Below, piece after piece: positions 53,042 through 62,709 of a stretch of 64,000 nucleotides of DNA. How positions within the stretch are numbered: the first letter of the stretch is position 1; each line of letters opens with the position of its first letter. The DNA is from DASRHT01 sp035293765. GTDB lineage: Bacteria; Chloroflexota; Ktedonobacteria; Ktedonobacterales; Ktedonobacteraceae. A program made the translations under genes and the position numbers. The notes beneath the pieces were generated by a model. It did no database searches, had not been told where the DNA came from, and saw only the letters and a list, made by a program, of their open reading frames with translations. Where the stretch lies: positions 124,001 to 188,000 of the forward strand of contig DATGMF010000035.1 of assembly GCA_035293765.1 (NCBI GenBank). The letters run 5' to 3'.

Positions 53042-55375
53042 TTGACTACTCAACAATCTAATCAGGCAACTCCTCCTACGACCACTCCTGTTGAGGAAAC
53101 ATTATCGGTGGCAGCGATTGCTCGCGTGCTTGCTCCCGAGCTGAGCATTAGCAGCGATCAGATTGCTCGTACGATTGCTTTGCTTGACGAGGGCAATACC
53201 ATCCCATTTATTGCACGTTACCGCAAAGAGGTAACCGGCACCCTGGACGAGGTGCAGATTCAAGCAATTGCCGATAGAATGGCGGCGGTACGTGCATTGC
53301 ATGAGCGTAAGAACGATGTGCGCCGGCTGATCGACACGCAGGGCAAGCTCACGCCGGAACTGGCAGGCGCAATTGAGGCTGCGACCACCTTGCAAGAAGT
53401 CGAGGATCTCTATCTGCCCTATCGCCCCAAACGCAAGACGCGCGCCAGCGTAGCTCGCGAGAAAGGGCTGGCGCCGCTGGCAGACATCATTGTGCAGCAG
53501 CTCGAATTGTCGGGTGATAAAGAAGCGATCCTTGAGGAGTATGCCCGTCCCTTTCTTGATGCGGAAAAAGGGGTTGATACCAGCCTGGAAGCGTACTCCG
53601 GGGCCTGTGATATCGTGGCTGAGATCATTGCCGAGGACGCTAATGTGCGTGGCAGCGTGCGCTCGTCATTTTTCAAAAATTCAGTGGTCAGCGCCAGGCT
53701 GGCCGATCCCGAAAAAATTGCTGAGAAGGACCCGGACGGCACGTACCGGCTCTACTACGAATTTAATGAGAGTGTGACGCGGCTGGTGCCTCATCGCATC
53801 CTGGCCCTCAATCGGGCGGAGCGAGAAGAGGTGATTCGTCTCAGCGTCGATCTGCCCTATGAGCAGGCCCAGCCGGAGCTGACGCAGCATTACCCAGTCA
53901 AAGCAACCTCGCCCTTTGCAACGCTGCTCTCCGATGCTATGGAGGATGGCTACAAACGCTTGCTCGCGCCCGCGATGGAGCGCGAAGTGCGGGTCGAACT
54001 GACGAAGCAGGCGGAGGAGCACGCGATCAACATTTTCGCGGCGAACCTGCGCAACCTCCTTTTGCAGCCGCCGTTGCGCAACAGGAAAGTGCTCGGCATC
54101 GACCCCGGCTATCGCACCGGCTGTAAAGTGACGGTGGTCGATGAAAATGGCAAGTATATCACTTCCGATACTATCTATCTGCACCAGCCCGACAAAGCGA
54201 ATCAGACCCTGCGCAAGCTGCTGACGCAATACAACATCAGCGTGATTGCGATTGGTAACGGGACCGCCTCGCGCGAAACGGAGCAGTTGGTGGCCGCTTT
54301 GCTGCGCGAGCTTGAGCATGATGAGAAGCAGCCGATGCAGATTGGCTATGTGATCGTCAATGAGGCCGGTGCGTCTGTTTATTCGGCTTCCGAAGCGGCG
54401 CGCGAAGAGTTTCCCACGTTGGATGCAACGCAGCGCGGCACGATTTCGATTGCGCGCCGCCTGCAAGATCCTCTGGCGGAACTGGTCAAGATCGATCCCA
54501 AAGCGGTCGGTGTGGGGCTGTACCAGCACGATGTGGACCAGAAAGAGCTGGCGGCGATGCTGGATCGTGTGGTGGTTTCCTGCGTCAACTTCGCGGGCGT
54601 CGAGGTGAATGCTGCTTCTGCTGCCTTGCTGAAGCATGTATCGGGGATCAACACGCGCGTGGCCAATGCGATTGTCAAGTATCGTGAGGAGCATGGCGCG
54701 TTTAAGTCGCGGGAGGAGCTGCGCAAGGTCTCCGGCTTTGGTCCGGCGACTTTTTTGCAGGCGGCAGGCTTTCTCAAGATTGCGAACGGGGTCGAGCCGC
54801 TGGACAATACCTTCATCCATCCCGAAAGCTATAAGGCGGCTCAAGCTCTGCTGGAGATGATCCCGGACGATGAGGGCAAGCCTGCGAAGCCGGCTGAGCG
54901 AGTCGCACAGTTCCGGCAATTTATCAAATTGCAGAGCAGCCTGGGACGCTCGAAGCGCAATCGCTCTCGCGACGGGCAAAGCGATAGCGAGCAGGCTTCC
55001 TGGGCCGAGATCGCGGCAAAAGTTGGCGTTGGGTTGCCCACCCTGAATGACATTCTGGAGAATCTGGAAAAGCCCGGCCTGGACCCGCGAGACGCGCTGC
55101 CAGCTCCTATTTTGCGCCACGACGTATTAAAAATGGAAGATCTCCAGAAGGGCATGATTTTGCAGGGGACGGTGCGTAACGTCGTGGACTTCGGGGCCTT
55201 CGTCGATATCGGCGTCAAACAGGATGGCCTGGTTCACATCTCTGAGATGGCTGACCGCTATGTCAAAGATCCCCTGAGCATTGTCGCCGTCGGCCAGGTG
55301 GTACAGGTGCGCGTGCTGGAGGTGGACCTGCAACGCAAACGCGTGCAACTGAGCATGCGCGGGATACAGCAATAA
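53042..55375 (+). CDS. tex: Tex family transcription accessory/RNA-binding protein
   Basis: 777 residues, standard for Tex. The N-terminal helical region (FIARYRKEVTGTLDEVQI), YqgF/RNase H-like domain (LGIDPGYRTGCKVTVVDENG), helix-hairpin-helix pair (SREELRKVSGFGPATFLQAAGF) and C-terminal S1 domain (GTVRNVVDFGAFVDIGVKQDGLVHIS) are in order. It binds RNA and influences transcription and translation. The start is a TTG with AAGGTGG upstream; no ATG fits. A two-way terminator follows. Confidence 0.95.
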   Translation: MTTQQSNQATPPTTTPVEETLSVAAIARVLAPELSISSDQIARTIALLDEGNTIPFIARYRKEVTGTLDEVQIQAIADRMAAVRALHERKNDVRRLIDTQGKLTPELAGAIEAATTLQEVEDLYLPYRPKRKTRASVAREKGLAPLADIIVQQLELSGDKEAILEEYARPFLDAEKGVDTSLEAYSGACDIVAEIIAEDANVRGSVRSSFFKNSVVSARLADPEKIAEKDPDGTYRLYYEFNESVTRLVPHRILALNRAEREEVIRLSVDLPYEQAQPELTQHYPVKATSPFATLLSDAMEDGYKRLLAPAMEREVRVELTKQAEEHAINIFAANLRNLLLQPPLRNRKVLGIDPGYRTGCKVTVVDENGKYITSDTIYLHQPDKANQTLRKLLTQYNISVIAIGNGTASRETEQLVAALLRELEHDEKQPMQIGYVIVNEAGASVYSASEAAREEFPTLDATQRGTISIARRLQDPLAELVKIDPKAVGVGLYQHDVDQKELAAMLDRVVVSCVNFAGVEVNAASAALLKHVSGINTRVANAIVKYREEHGAFKSREELRKVSGFGPATFLQAAGFLKIANGVEPLDNTFIHPESYKAAQALLEMIPDDEGKPAKPAERVAQFRQFIKLQSSLGRSKRNRSRDGQSDSEQASWAEIAAKVGVGLPTLNDILENLEKPGLDPRDALPAPILRHDVLKMEDLQKGMILQGTVRNVVDFGAFVDIGVKQDGLVHISEMADRYVKDPLSIVAVGQVVQVRVLEVDLQRKRVQLSMRGIQQ

Positions 55376-55377
55376 GT

Positions 55378-55419
55378 AAAAAAAGATGGGACGGTTCGTT
55401 CAGCCGTCCCATCTTTTTT
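55378..55419. terminator. Bidirectional rho-independent terminator
   Basis: A-run, GATGGGACGG stem (55385-55394), 9-nt loop, CCGTCCCATC (55404-55413), T-run. The stem is perfect and both strands have a T-run. It ends tex (stop 55375) and the convergent MFS gene, whose stop codon it touches. Confidence 0.9.
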
Positions 55420-56698
55420 ACGAGAGCGTTATCGCTTTTGCTCTTTCTTCCTGCTTCTGAAGCAGGTATTGCTCGGCGTGGCCCAGGGCCGTGAATGAGA
55501 AGATGAGTGGAATCAAAAACGTCAACAGACCAATCACCGCATAGACCAGCACCACATTCTTCGTTAGCTCAATAGCCAGTCCTCCCAGCAGCGATCCTAA
55601 CGGAGATGCTGACCAGGCCAGCACTCTGGCGATGCTCATAATGCGTCCCAGCATATGGTTGGGGACGATAGCCTGTCGCAGGCTGGCGGTATTGATGTTG
55701 AAGAGGGTTCCCACGCCGGATATCAGCGCCCAGCACACCAGTGCTAACCAGTACCAATGCATAAAAGCCAGGACTATTGTCAGCAAGCCATCCAGCATGA
55801 GTGCGCTCAGAGCAACTTTACTGAAGGGGAAATGCTTACGCAAAGGACCTGCCGCTAAGGCTAAAACGACGATGCCAATGCTGCCCGCCGAGAAGAGCAG
55901 ACTGACCTGGGTATCATTGGCCTGAAGCCGTTCTTTGGCGAAGAGGACAAGCTGAGCTCCGGTTGTCGTGGCAACAAAGTTCACCAGCGCCATCATCAAT
56001 GAAATGTTACGCAGCACGGGATGCTTGATCACGTAGCGCAGCCCTTCAATGACATCGTGCCCGATGCTTTTCTTCTCTCCGTTTGTGCTTGAACTGGCAT
56101 TGAAGCTTTTTTTGATCAATCCTAACGTCAGAGCCGAGATCAAAAATGAACCAGCATCAAATGTCATCAATCCTGAAATTGGCATAACTGCCACCAGGGC
56201 GCCCGCCAGGAGCGGCCCAATCACGCTGGCTGCCGAATAGCTGGCCTGGATGTGCCCGTTCGCGGTAACCAGATCATCCTGATTGACCAGAGCCGGAATA
56301 GCGGCAAACTGCCCTGATTCAAAGCAAATGGTCAACGTAGAGTGGATAAAGCCAATCCCGTAAATCCACCATACAGTAAGGGCGCCAAACTTTGCTATCA
56401 AGGGGATTAAGGCAATGACCAGGGCGCGAGCGAGATCGGTCAGGATCATCATCCGTTTGCGCTCCACCCGGTCCGTCCATGCTCCCAACAGCAGGCCAAA
56501 AAGTAGGTATGGGAGGAACTCGGCGGCAGTCGTAATGCCCAGATTAAGGGCGGAACCGGTGAGCTTGTATACTAACAGTGGGAGGGCAAACAACGTAATC
56601 GAGCTGCCAAGATTAGAGATGGTCTGCCCTGTCCAATATTTCCAGAAATCGCTGTTAAGCGTCGAAGGCACTTGCATTTGTGGGCTATTGATTTGCAT
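55418..56698 (-). CDS. MFS transporter
   Basis: 426 residues with about 12 hydrophobic segments. The start FWKYWTGQTISNLGSSITLFALPLLVYKLTGSA and loop GAWTDRVERKRMMIL are of the macrolide/enterobactin efflux type. It is in an operon 19 nt after an ArsR-type regulator, which suggests inducible efflux of a toxic compound. AGGAG lies 6 nt before the ATG. Confidence 0.9.
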   Translation of the reverse strand: MQINSPQMQVPSTLNSDFWKYWTGQTISNLGSSITLFALPLLVYKLTGSALNLGITTAAEFLPYLLFGLLLGAWTDRVERKRMMILTDLARALVIALIPLIAKFGALTVWWIYGIGFIHSTLTICFESGQFAAIPALVNQDDLVTANGHIQASYSAASVIGPLLAGALVAVMPISGLMTFDAGSFLISALTLGLIKKSFNASSSTNGEKKSIGHDVIEGLRYVIKHPVLRNISLMMALVNFVATTTGAQLVLFAKERLQANDTQVSLLFSAGSIGIVVLALAAGPLRKHFPFSKVALSALMLDGLLTIVLAFMHWYWLALVCWALISGVGTLFNINTASLRQAIVPNHMLGRIMSIARVLAWSASPLGSLLGGLAIELTKNVVLVYAVIGLLTFLIPLIFSFTALGHAEQYLLQKQEERAKAITLS

Positions 56699-56717
56699 GT
56701 ATGGCTCCTACTATGAT

Positions 56718-57344
56718 TTATAGCTTTTTCTGATCATTGGTTTGGAGATAGGATGGCGCTTTAAATAAAGCTGTATATAGGCTATACATCTGACCGTCGG
56801 GCGCGGGGGTCTCCTGCAGAAAATCGTCAACCAGCGCTTGCAGACGCTCCATATAGATTTTGGCCCGTTCAGGTGAGAGACGCATATGAGGGAGGCCAGA
56901 GGTAAGCACGGCGTCCTCTCCCTCGGTCTCCATTGCCTCCGCCATTTCAGTGCGGGCATCTGTCATAATTTTGAGGCTCGTTGGCGTGTTACCTGTGACT
57001 TCGGATGGAAAATCAAGCATGAAAATGCGGGCGGTGCGTGTATAGTATTTGGCTACAATGCCATGCACCATACGTCGCGCAACAACCTGGGCCAGCCCGC
57101 TGGCCTCCAGCACTTGCAGGTGATGCCCGATGGTCCCAGGCGACGCTTTTAGCCGCTCGGCAATCTGTTTAGCTGTATACGGTTGATGCTGGATGAGATT
57201 GAGAATGCGCCATCGCAGCGGATCGCCCATCGCTTTGAATTGCTGGACCGTATTGACCTGGAGCCGCATCGGTAACTCAGGCATGACGACCGGTGCCTCT
57301 TCGGGCAGCACGGCATCACTTGCGGATTCGGGAGGTGTAGCCAT
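56718..57344 (-). CDS. ArsR-type winged-helix transcriptional regulator
   Basis: 208 residues. The winged helix spans about 30-105 (FKAMGDPLRWRILNLIQHQ, YTAKQIAERLKASPGTIGHHLQVLEASGLAQVV). The C-terminal half is helical and may bind a ligand; no ArsR metal-binding CxC is seen. It probably represses itself and the MFS gene behind it. GTGCTAT is repeated at 57384 and 57402 in its upstream region, a possible operator. Confidence 0.87.
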   Translation of the reverse strand: MATPPESASDAVLPEEAPVVMPELPMRLQVNTVQQFKAMGDPLRWRILNLIQHQPYTAKQIAERLKASPGTIGHHLQVLEASGLAQVVARRMVHGIVAKYYTRTARIFMLDFPSEVTGNTPTSLKIMTDARTEMAEAMETEGEDAVLTSGLPHMRLSPERAKIYMERLQALVDDFLQETPAPDGQMYSLYTALFKAPSYLQTNDQKKL

Positions 57345-57642
57345 TGTTTAGCGTCCCTTTCTGCCATCTGGATTTTATAGATCGTGCTATATTTTTAGTA
57401 TGTGCTATTGAAACTGAACATGAGAGTAATGTAGCATATACTTATGGGCATGTCAATAGCGATGGTGAGAAGATACTCGCCTCCTCGTATCCATCGAGTT
57501 CTTACCACAGCAGCTTGCTACTGGCATGTCTTTGAAATGCAGTTGCGAACGCCGCGACCTCGCAGCCAGCCCAGATCGAAGGAGGTTTTCGAAGTGCGAT
57601 TATCAGGAAAAACATCATATAATAAGCTCTAGCGTATTTTCC
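57345..57642. other. Intergenic stretch between the ArsR gene and the S9 peptidase promoter
   Basis: It holds the divergent control region of the ArsR/MFS operon, with the GTGCTAT direct repeat (57384-57390, 57402-57408). I see no gene in the rest. Confidence 0.4.
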
Positions 57643-57671
57643 TTGACGTTTTAGTGTATGATGCGTATACA
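57643..57671 (+). promoter_or_regulatory. Sigma-A-type promoter for the S9 peptidase
   Basis: TTGACG (57643-57648) and TATACA (57666-57671) are separated by 17 nt, one of the best promoter matches in the window. Confidence 0.7.
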
Positions 57672-57782
57672 GATCTTCCAGAGATGCGGCGGGAGCCAGG
57701 GGCCAGCTCGACCCGTTTGCGGGTGCTGAAATGAGCGTTGTTTTGAGTGATTGGATAGCCCTGTAACAGAGAGGAATTGTTT

Positions 57783-59621
57783 GTGGGAAAAGCACAATAT
57801 AGTTTTGAGCGATATTTGAACGTCCGTGCAGCCTATGGAGCGAGTTTTTCTCCTGATGGGCAGATATTAAGTTTTCTGACCGATATCACAGGGGTCGCGG
57901 AAGTGTGGAGCGTGCCTGTGATATCCCAGGAGACAGCGCAAGCCGCGCGGCCTTCCTGGCCCTCCCAGCTTACCTTTCGCGGAGAGCGCATTGCTGGCGC
58001 GACCTTTTCTCCCAAAGAGCAGACATTACTGGCGACCGGTGATGTCGGCGGCAACGAACTGACTCAGCTCTATACGCTCAGCGCCGATGGTTCAGCGTTT
58101 GAGGCGCTGACTTCACGGCCCGAAGTGATGTATCTTTTCGGCGATTGGTCTCCTGATGGGAAGCGCATCACATACAGCAGCAATGAGCGCGATTCACGCT
58201 ACTTTGATGTATACGAGCGAGACATGGAGAGCGGGGCGGTGAAACTATTGCTGCAACAGGATGGTACAAATTACGCTCGTAGCTATTCTCCTGATGGGCA
58301 ACAGGTGCTGGTGGCTCATCAGGTATCAAATATCTGCAATCAGTTGATCCTGGTAGATAGGGTGACAGGCGAGCAGCGTAACTTGACTCCTGAAGCGGGT
58401 GAAGGCCCGGCGCTGCATCAAATGGCAGCCTGGTCGGCGGACCAGCGTGGGCTGTACCTGGTCAGTAACCGTGGCCGCCAGTTTCTCTCGCTGGCGTATC
58501 TTAATCTGGCGACCACGGAACTGACCTTCTTGAGTGATACCCCCTGGGATGTGGAGTTGTTGGCGGTGACGCAGGATGGACGTTTTCTGGCGACAGCAGT
58601 GAACGAGGATGGATATTCACGCCTGGAGCTTTTTGACGTCTCCAACGGTTGGGAGGCGCGTCAGGAACTTATGGGGCCGACTCTGCCCGGCGGTGTTGTT
58701 TATGAGATAACCTGGTCGCTTGATGGCACAAAACTGGCGGTGGTATTTGCCAGCGCCATCGATACCAGAGATATCTGGGTCTGGGATATGCATGCAGCCA
58801 ATGTGCAGCGTGCCACGCAAAGCTCGCTGGGCGGTATTCGTCGTGAGACACTGGCGACCCCATCGCTGGTGCATTATCCCACGTTCGATGGTCGGGAAAT
58901 TCCGGGCTTTCTTTATCTGCCCGCCGGGCAGCCGCCCGCATTGCCTGTGGTGATAATTGTCCACGGCGGCCCGGAAAGTCAGGCCCGCCCGGTCTTCGAT
59001 CCTGTCTCTCAATACCTGGTGGCATCCGGCTATGGAGTTTTCATTCCCAATGTACGTGGTAGCACCGGCTACGGCTACGAATACCAGAGCCTGGACGATG
59101 TACGCAAGCGCATGGATTCGGTGGCGGATTTGCAATATGCGGCCTTCTGGTTAGGCAAAAGCGGCATTGCCGATCCGCGCCGTATCGCGGTGATGGGGGG
59201 AAGTTATGGAGGATTCATGGTATTATCGGCCATTACCACCTATCCCGATCTCTGGGCGGCGGCAGTGGATATCGTAGGGATTGCCAACTTTGTCACCTTC
59301 CTGGAGAATACCGGGCCGTGGCGGCGCAAACTGCGTGAAGCTGAATATGGCAGCCTGGAAAATGATCGCGAATTTCTGGAACGGATATCGCCAATTCGCT
59401 CGGTAGATCGCATCACCGCTCCACTCTTCGTTATTCACGGGGCAAACGATCCGCGCGTGCCTGTAGGCGAGGCGGAGCAGATTGTGAGCGCTCTACGTTC
59501 AAGAAACGTCCCTGTTGAGTATCTGCGTTTTGAGGATGAGGGACATGGGCTGGTCAAGCGTAATAATCGGCTGGTTGCCTACCCCGCGATTGCCGACTTC
59601 CTTGAGCAATACCTGGGTTAA
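57783..59621 (+). CDS. S9 family prolyl-oligopeptidase-like serine peptidase
   Basis: 612 residues from GTG 57783 (GAGAGG 8 nt upstream; a TTG at 57777 is the alternative). The first 350 residues form a propeller (repeats such as FSPDGQILSF, WSPDGKRITYSSNE, YSPDGQQVLVAHQ). The C-terminal alpha/beta-hydrolase domain has the triad: Ser in GGSYGGFM (about 474), Asp in HGANDPRVPVGEA (about 557) and His in DEGHGLVK (about 588). No signal peptide, so it is cytosolic and acts on short peptides or acyl-peptides. Confidence 0.93.
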   Translation: MGKAQYSFERYLNVRAAYGASFSPDGQILSFLTDITGVAEVWSVPVISQETAQAARPSWPSQLTFRGERIAGATFSPKEQTLLATGDVGGNELTQLYTLSADGSAFEALTSRPEVMYLFGDWSPDGKRITYSSNERDSRYFDVYERDMESGAVKLLLQQDGTNYARSYSPDGQQVLVAHQVSNICNQLILVDRVTGEQRNLTPEAGEGPALHQMAAWSADQRGLYLVSNRGRQFLSLAYLNLATTELTFLSDTPWDVELLAVTQDGRFLATAVNEDGYSRLELFDVSNGWEARQELMGPTLPGGVVYEITWSLDGTKLAVVFASAIDTRDIWVWDMHAANVQRATQSSLGGIRRETLATPSLVHYPTFDGREIPGFLYLPAGQPPALPVVIIVHGGPESQARPVFDPVSQYLVASGYGVFIPNVRGSTGYGYEYQSLDDVRKRMDSVADLQYAAFWLGKSGIADPRRIAVMGGSYGGFMVLSAITTYPDLWAAAVDIVGIANFVTFLENTGPWRRKLREAEYGSLENDREFLERISPIRSVDRITAPLFVIHGANDPRVPVGEAEQIVSALRSRNVPVEYLRFEDEGHGLVKRNNRLVAYPAIADFLEQYLG

Positions 59622-59641
59622 CAGGCTATCTTCGGGCGTGC

Positions 59642-59669
59642 TGTAGGGGCGGGACTAGGCCCGCCCTGG
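59642..59669. repeat. REP-like palindrome
   Basis: GGGCGGG-ACTAGG-CCCGCCC lies in a TGTAGGGGCGGG context, 20 nt after the S9 peptidase stop. It is similar in opening sequence to 45869-45893. It may aid transcript ends. Confidence 0.5.
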
Positions 59670-59867
59670 CTGTCCCAGCGCTAGGATGACGTAGGGATGA
59701 GGTCTGCCTCGCCCAGGTATATCCAGATCGTTACTATCCTGCATCAAAGATTGTGTAGTACGTTTGAGGAAAAGGCCATAGTTTGTGACCGCGCTGTAAA
59801 GAGGCTTTCGTAGGTTTATCAGGTGGTAAACGGAGCTATTGCCATTGGAGAATTGCAGGAACCGACT

Positions 59868-60542
59868 ATGCTGAACCGATTTCGCAATCGAACAGAAGCG
59901 GGACAACTGCTCGCGTCCAGCTTGATGACCTATACTCATCGTACAGATGTCCTGGTGCTGGCGTTGCCGCGAGGAGGCGTCCCGGTCGCCTTTGAGATCG
60001 CGAAAGCCCTTCAGGTGCCGCTAGATGTGCTGGTTGTGCGTAAACTGGGGGTGCCTGGCGAGGAAGAACTGGCGATGGGCGCTATCGCCAGCGGCGGCGT
60101 ACTGGTGCTGAATGAGCGTGTTGTGCAATCAATGGGTATCGCGCGCGAGGATATTGCCCGAACAGCCACATTTGAACGCAAAATTTTGCAGCAACGTGAG
60201 CAACTCTACCGGGGAAATCGTCCCCTCTACAATGTGAAAGACCGCACAGTGATTCTTGTTGATGACGGGATCGCGACCGGAGCAACCATGCATGCTGCTG
60301 TCTCTGTTTTGAAACAGCAGCAATGCGCTCATATTGTGGTTGCCACCCCCGTTGCTGCCGCTCAGACATGCGATGAACTGGAGAAAGAGGTGGACAGCGT
60401 TGTATGTCTCCTGAAACCGGAGCTATTCCTGGCAGTTGGCTACTGGTACGAGCAATTTGAGCCAACGAGCGACGACGAGGTACGCCGTTTGCTCGAACAG
60501 GCCGCCACGATAGCTCCTTCGCAGAGTGACCCTTCCGCTTAA
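59868..60542 (+). CDS. Phosphoribosyltransferase domain protein
   Basis: 224 residues from ATG 59868 (AGGAA upstream; the longer GTG frame at 59823 is less likely). The PRPP-binding loop is VILVDDGIATGAT (about 130-142). LVLALPRGGVPVAFEIAKAL and VRKLGVPGEEELAMGAIA are typical of the PRTase proteins often found beside hydrolases or erythromycin-esterase-like genes. The base it uses cannot be told. It is convergent with the Etf gene, 6 nt apart. Confidence 0.88.
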   Translation: MLNRFRNRTEAGQLLASSLMTYTHRTDVLVLALPRGGVPVAFEIAKALQVPLDVLVVRKLGVPGEEELAMGAIASGGVLVLNERVVQSMGIAREDIARTATFERKILQQREQLYRGNRPLYNVKDRTVILVDDGIATGATMHAAVSVLKQQQCAHIVVATPVAAAQTCDELEKEVDSVVCLLKPELFLAVGYWYEQFEPTSDDEVRRLLEQAATIAPSQSDPSA

Positions 60543-60548
60543 AATATC

Positions 60549-62471
60549 TTATAGCCTGCGTCGCCGCAATTGTTCGATCAGCAAGGGTAGTAAGACATGC
60601 ACGTCGCCCATGACTCCAAGATCGGAATGCTTGAAAATCGCTGCCCGCTTGTTCTTATTGATGGAGAGAACATACCCGGCTTTGCGGATGCCGGCGATAT
60701 GTTCTGCTGCCCCTCGAACGCCCAGCGCGATATAGAGCTGCGGAGCAACGGCGCGCCCTGTCAGGCCGATCTGTTTCTGTTTGGGTAGCCATCCTTTGTC
60801 GGTGACGTTCCTGGTGGCCCCTATCGCCGCCCCCAGCAGTTCCGCCAACTGGTATACGGACTGATACTGATCTGGCTCTCCCATACCCATGCCGACGCCA
60901 ATGATGGTGCGAGCCGATTCCAGTTCGGCCACGCCCGTATCATGCTGCTCGCGGCCCACGATACGCGCTCGAATCTGTCCACCGATGTCACTCTTGATTG
61001 TTACCTGTTCTATCGTTGGTACGCGGCTGAAGTCAGGGGTAATCGCGCTGAGCATCCCAGGGCGCAGTGTTGCCATAGCGGGCGTTGTGTTGGAGAGGAT
61101 GGATGAAAGAATGCTTCCCCCGAAAGCCGGCTTATATTGCACCAGGCGCTGCTGCTCGTCGATCCCAAGATCAATGCAGTCGCCGGTCAGACCAAGATTG
61201 AGCCGGGCGGCTATGCGTGGAGCGAGGTCGCGCCCTTCTGCCGTCGAGCCCATCAGCACAACGGCGGGCTGATAGCGTTGAATAAGCTCAGCCATCACTG
61301 CTGTATAACCGTCCGTCGTATAATGCTCCAGAGTCGCGTCCTCGACGATGTAGACGCGCTCGGCTCCATAAGCTGCGAGTGTGGCGGCATGGGTGGTAAC
61401 GCCTGGAGCGCCGATCAGCACTGCTGCCAGCTCGCCCTGTAATGTTGCCGCCAGTTCGCTGCTTTTCCCCAGCAGTTCAAAGGTAATGCGGCGTAGAGCG
61501 CGCGGGCCGTAGCTGCTGCGTTCCGCGATCACCCAGAGAGCTTTGCCTGGCAAAGGCTCGTTTTGCCGCCGTAATGGCGCAGACGAGGCGGTATGATCAG
61601 CTCTCGCTGTATCTTGCAGCAGTCCGTGCGCCTCAAGATCTGCAATCAACAGCTCTATGGCCTTCTCAGGATCGTTTTCCGCGATAACGCGGCCTTCGCG
61701 GGCGTATGGATCGGCGCTCACCTCTGCAACCCAGGTTGGCGAGCCTGGCTGCCCCAGGAGATGAGGCTCGACCTGTAGCTCGGCGGCGCTGATTACCTGG
61801 ATGCGGTCTCCGGCCTGTTCGCTGGCGGCACGAATGGCGTGCTCATCGGGCCAGATGCCTTCATTGAGCTTTTCAACAGTGGTGAGCAGCGCAGGCAATG
61901 GGATGATTAATGTCTCATTCCCCTCATCGGTTTCGCGCGTCACAATGGCCTCGCGTGTGCCGTTGTGCCGCTGAAGATCGATTCTTTGCACCGCGCTTAC
62001 CTGAGGCAGATCGAGCATCTCCGCGATCTCTGGTCCCACCTGTGCCGTCTCAGCATCAATGCTATGGCGACCGCACAATATCAGATCGCATCCAGCCTGA
62101 TTCTGGAAATATTGTCGGATCGCCAGCGCCAGGGCGCGTGCGGTTGCGGCTGTATCTGCGCCGGCAAAAGCGCGATCATTGAGGTGAATGGCCCTATCTG
62201 CTCCCATTGCCAGGGCGGTCGCCAGCGCCTCTCGCGCCTGCGGCGGCCCCATTGTCATTGCAATAACCTCACCTCCGTGCAGATCCCGCAATCGTATAGC
62301 CTCCGTAAGTGCGTAAATATCCAGCTCGTTGATTTCTAGCGGCACGCCCTCGCGTACAATGCGGCGTGTTTCGGGATCGAAGCGCAGGGCCGAGAGCAGC
62401 GGCACCTGTTTGATGCAGACAAGTATGGTTAAAGGGCCTGTATTCCCAGTTTCAGGAGTCTCTGCTTCCAT
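60549..62471 (-). CDS. Fused electron transfer flavoprotein, beta plus alpha subunit
   Basis: 640 residues from ATG 62471 (AAGGAGGG 7 nt upstream). Residues 1-260 are EtfB (LVCIKQVP, VIAMTMGPPQAREAL, ILCGRHSIDAETAQVGPEIAE). Residues about 300-640 are EtfA (WVIAERSS, VLMGSTAEGRDLAPRIAARL, and the FAD end LTGRAVAPQLYIALGVRGAAEHIAG with INKNKRAAIF). Usually these are two genes; here one reading frame carries both. It accepts electrons from acyl-CoA dehydrogenases. The GRG of the alpha FAD site reads GVGMG. Confidence 0.92.
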   Translation of the reverse strand: MEAETPETGNTGPLTILVCIKQVPLLSALRFDPETRRIVREGVPLEINELDIYALTEAIRLRDLHGGEVIAMTMGPPQAREALATALAMGADRAIHLNDRAFAGADTAATARALALAIRQYFQNQAGCDLILCGRHSIDAETAQVGPEIAEMLDLPQVSAVQRIDLQRHNGTREAIVTRETDEGNETLIIPLPALLTTVEKLNEGIWPDEHAIRAASEQAGDRIQVISAAELQVEPHLLGQPGSPTWVAEVSADPYAREGRVIAENDPEKAIELLIADLEAHGLLQDTARADHTASSAPLRRQNEPLPGKALWVIAERSSYGPRALRRITFELLGKSSELAATLQGELAAVLIGAPGVTTHAATLAAYGAERVYIVEDATLEHYTTDGYTAVMAELIQRYQPAVVLMGSTAEGRDLAPRIAARLNLGLTGDCIDLGIDEQQRLVQYKPAFGGSILSSILSNTTPAMATLRPGMLSAITPDFSRVPTIEQVTIKSDIGGQIRARIVGREQHDTGVAELESARTIIGVGMGMGEPDQYQSVYQLAELLGAAIGATRNVTDKGWLPKQKQIGLTGRAVAPQLYIALGVRGAAEHIAGIRKAGYVLSINKNKRAAIFKHSDLGVMGDVHVLLPLLIEQLRRRRL

Positions 62472-62709
62472 GAAAAAACCCTCCTTTGCTTGCGACTTCT
62501 CATCGCATATCGTACCATTATAGAACAAGCAATATGCTGTTATGCAGACGATCAATGATGCCGGGACGCGATAAATCAGGATAGGACGGGATAAATTGGG
62601 TCCCTACGGAACTGAGACTGTCCAGGTTGCAAAAACTTTTGCTGCGAGCTACTATTTTTACGTTCTATTACGTTTTATATCATAGTTAGTGCAGGTAAGG
62701 GGGTTGTCA

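Noticed and set aside
53681..55120. 479-codon open frame antisense to tex
   Set aside because: Tex is complete and certain on the plus strand; the antisense frame is a by-product of GC-rich codons.
57483..57640. Possible tRNA or small RNA gene before the S9 peptidase
   Set aside because: No cloverleaf arms or TTC loop could be found, and no terminator hairpin marks a small RNA.
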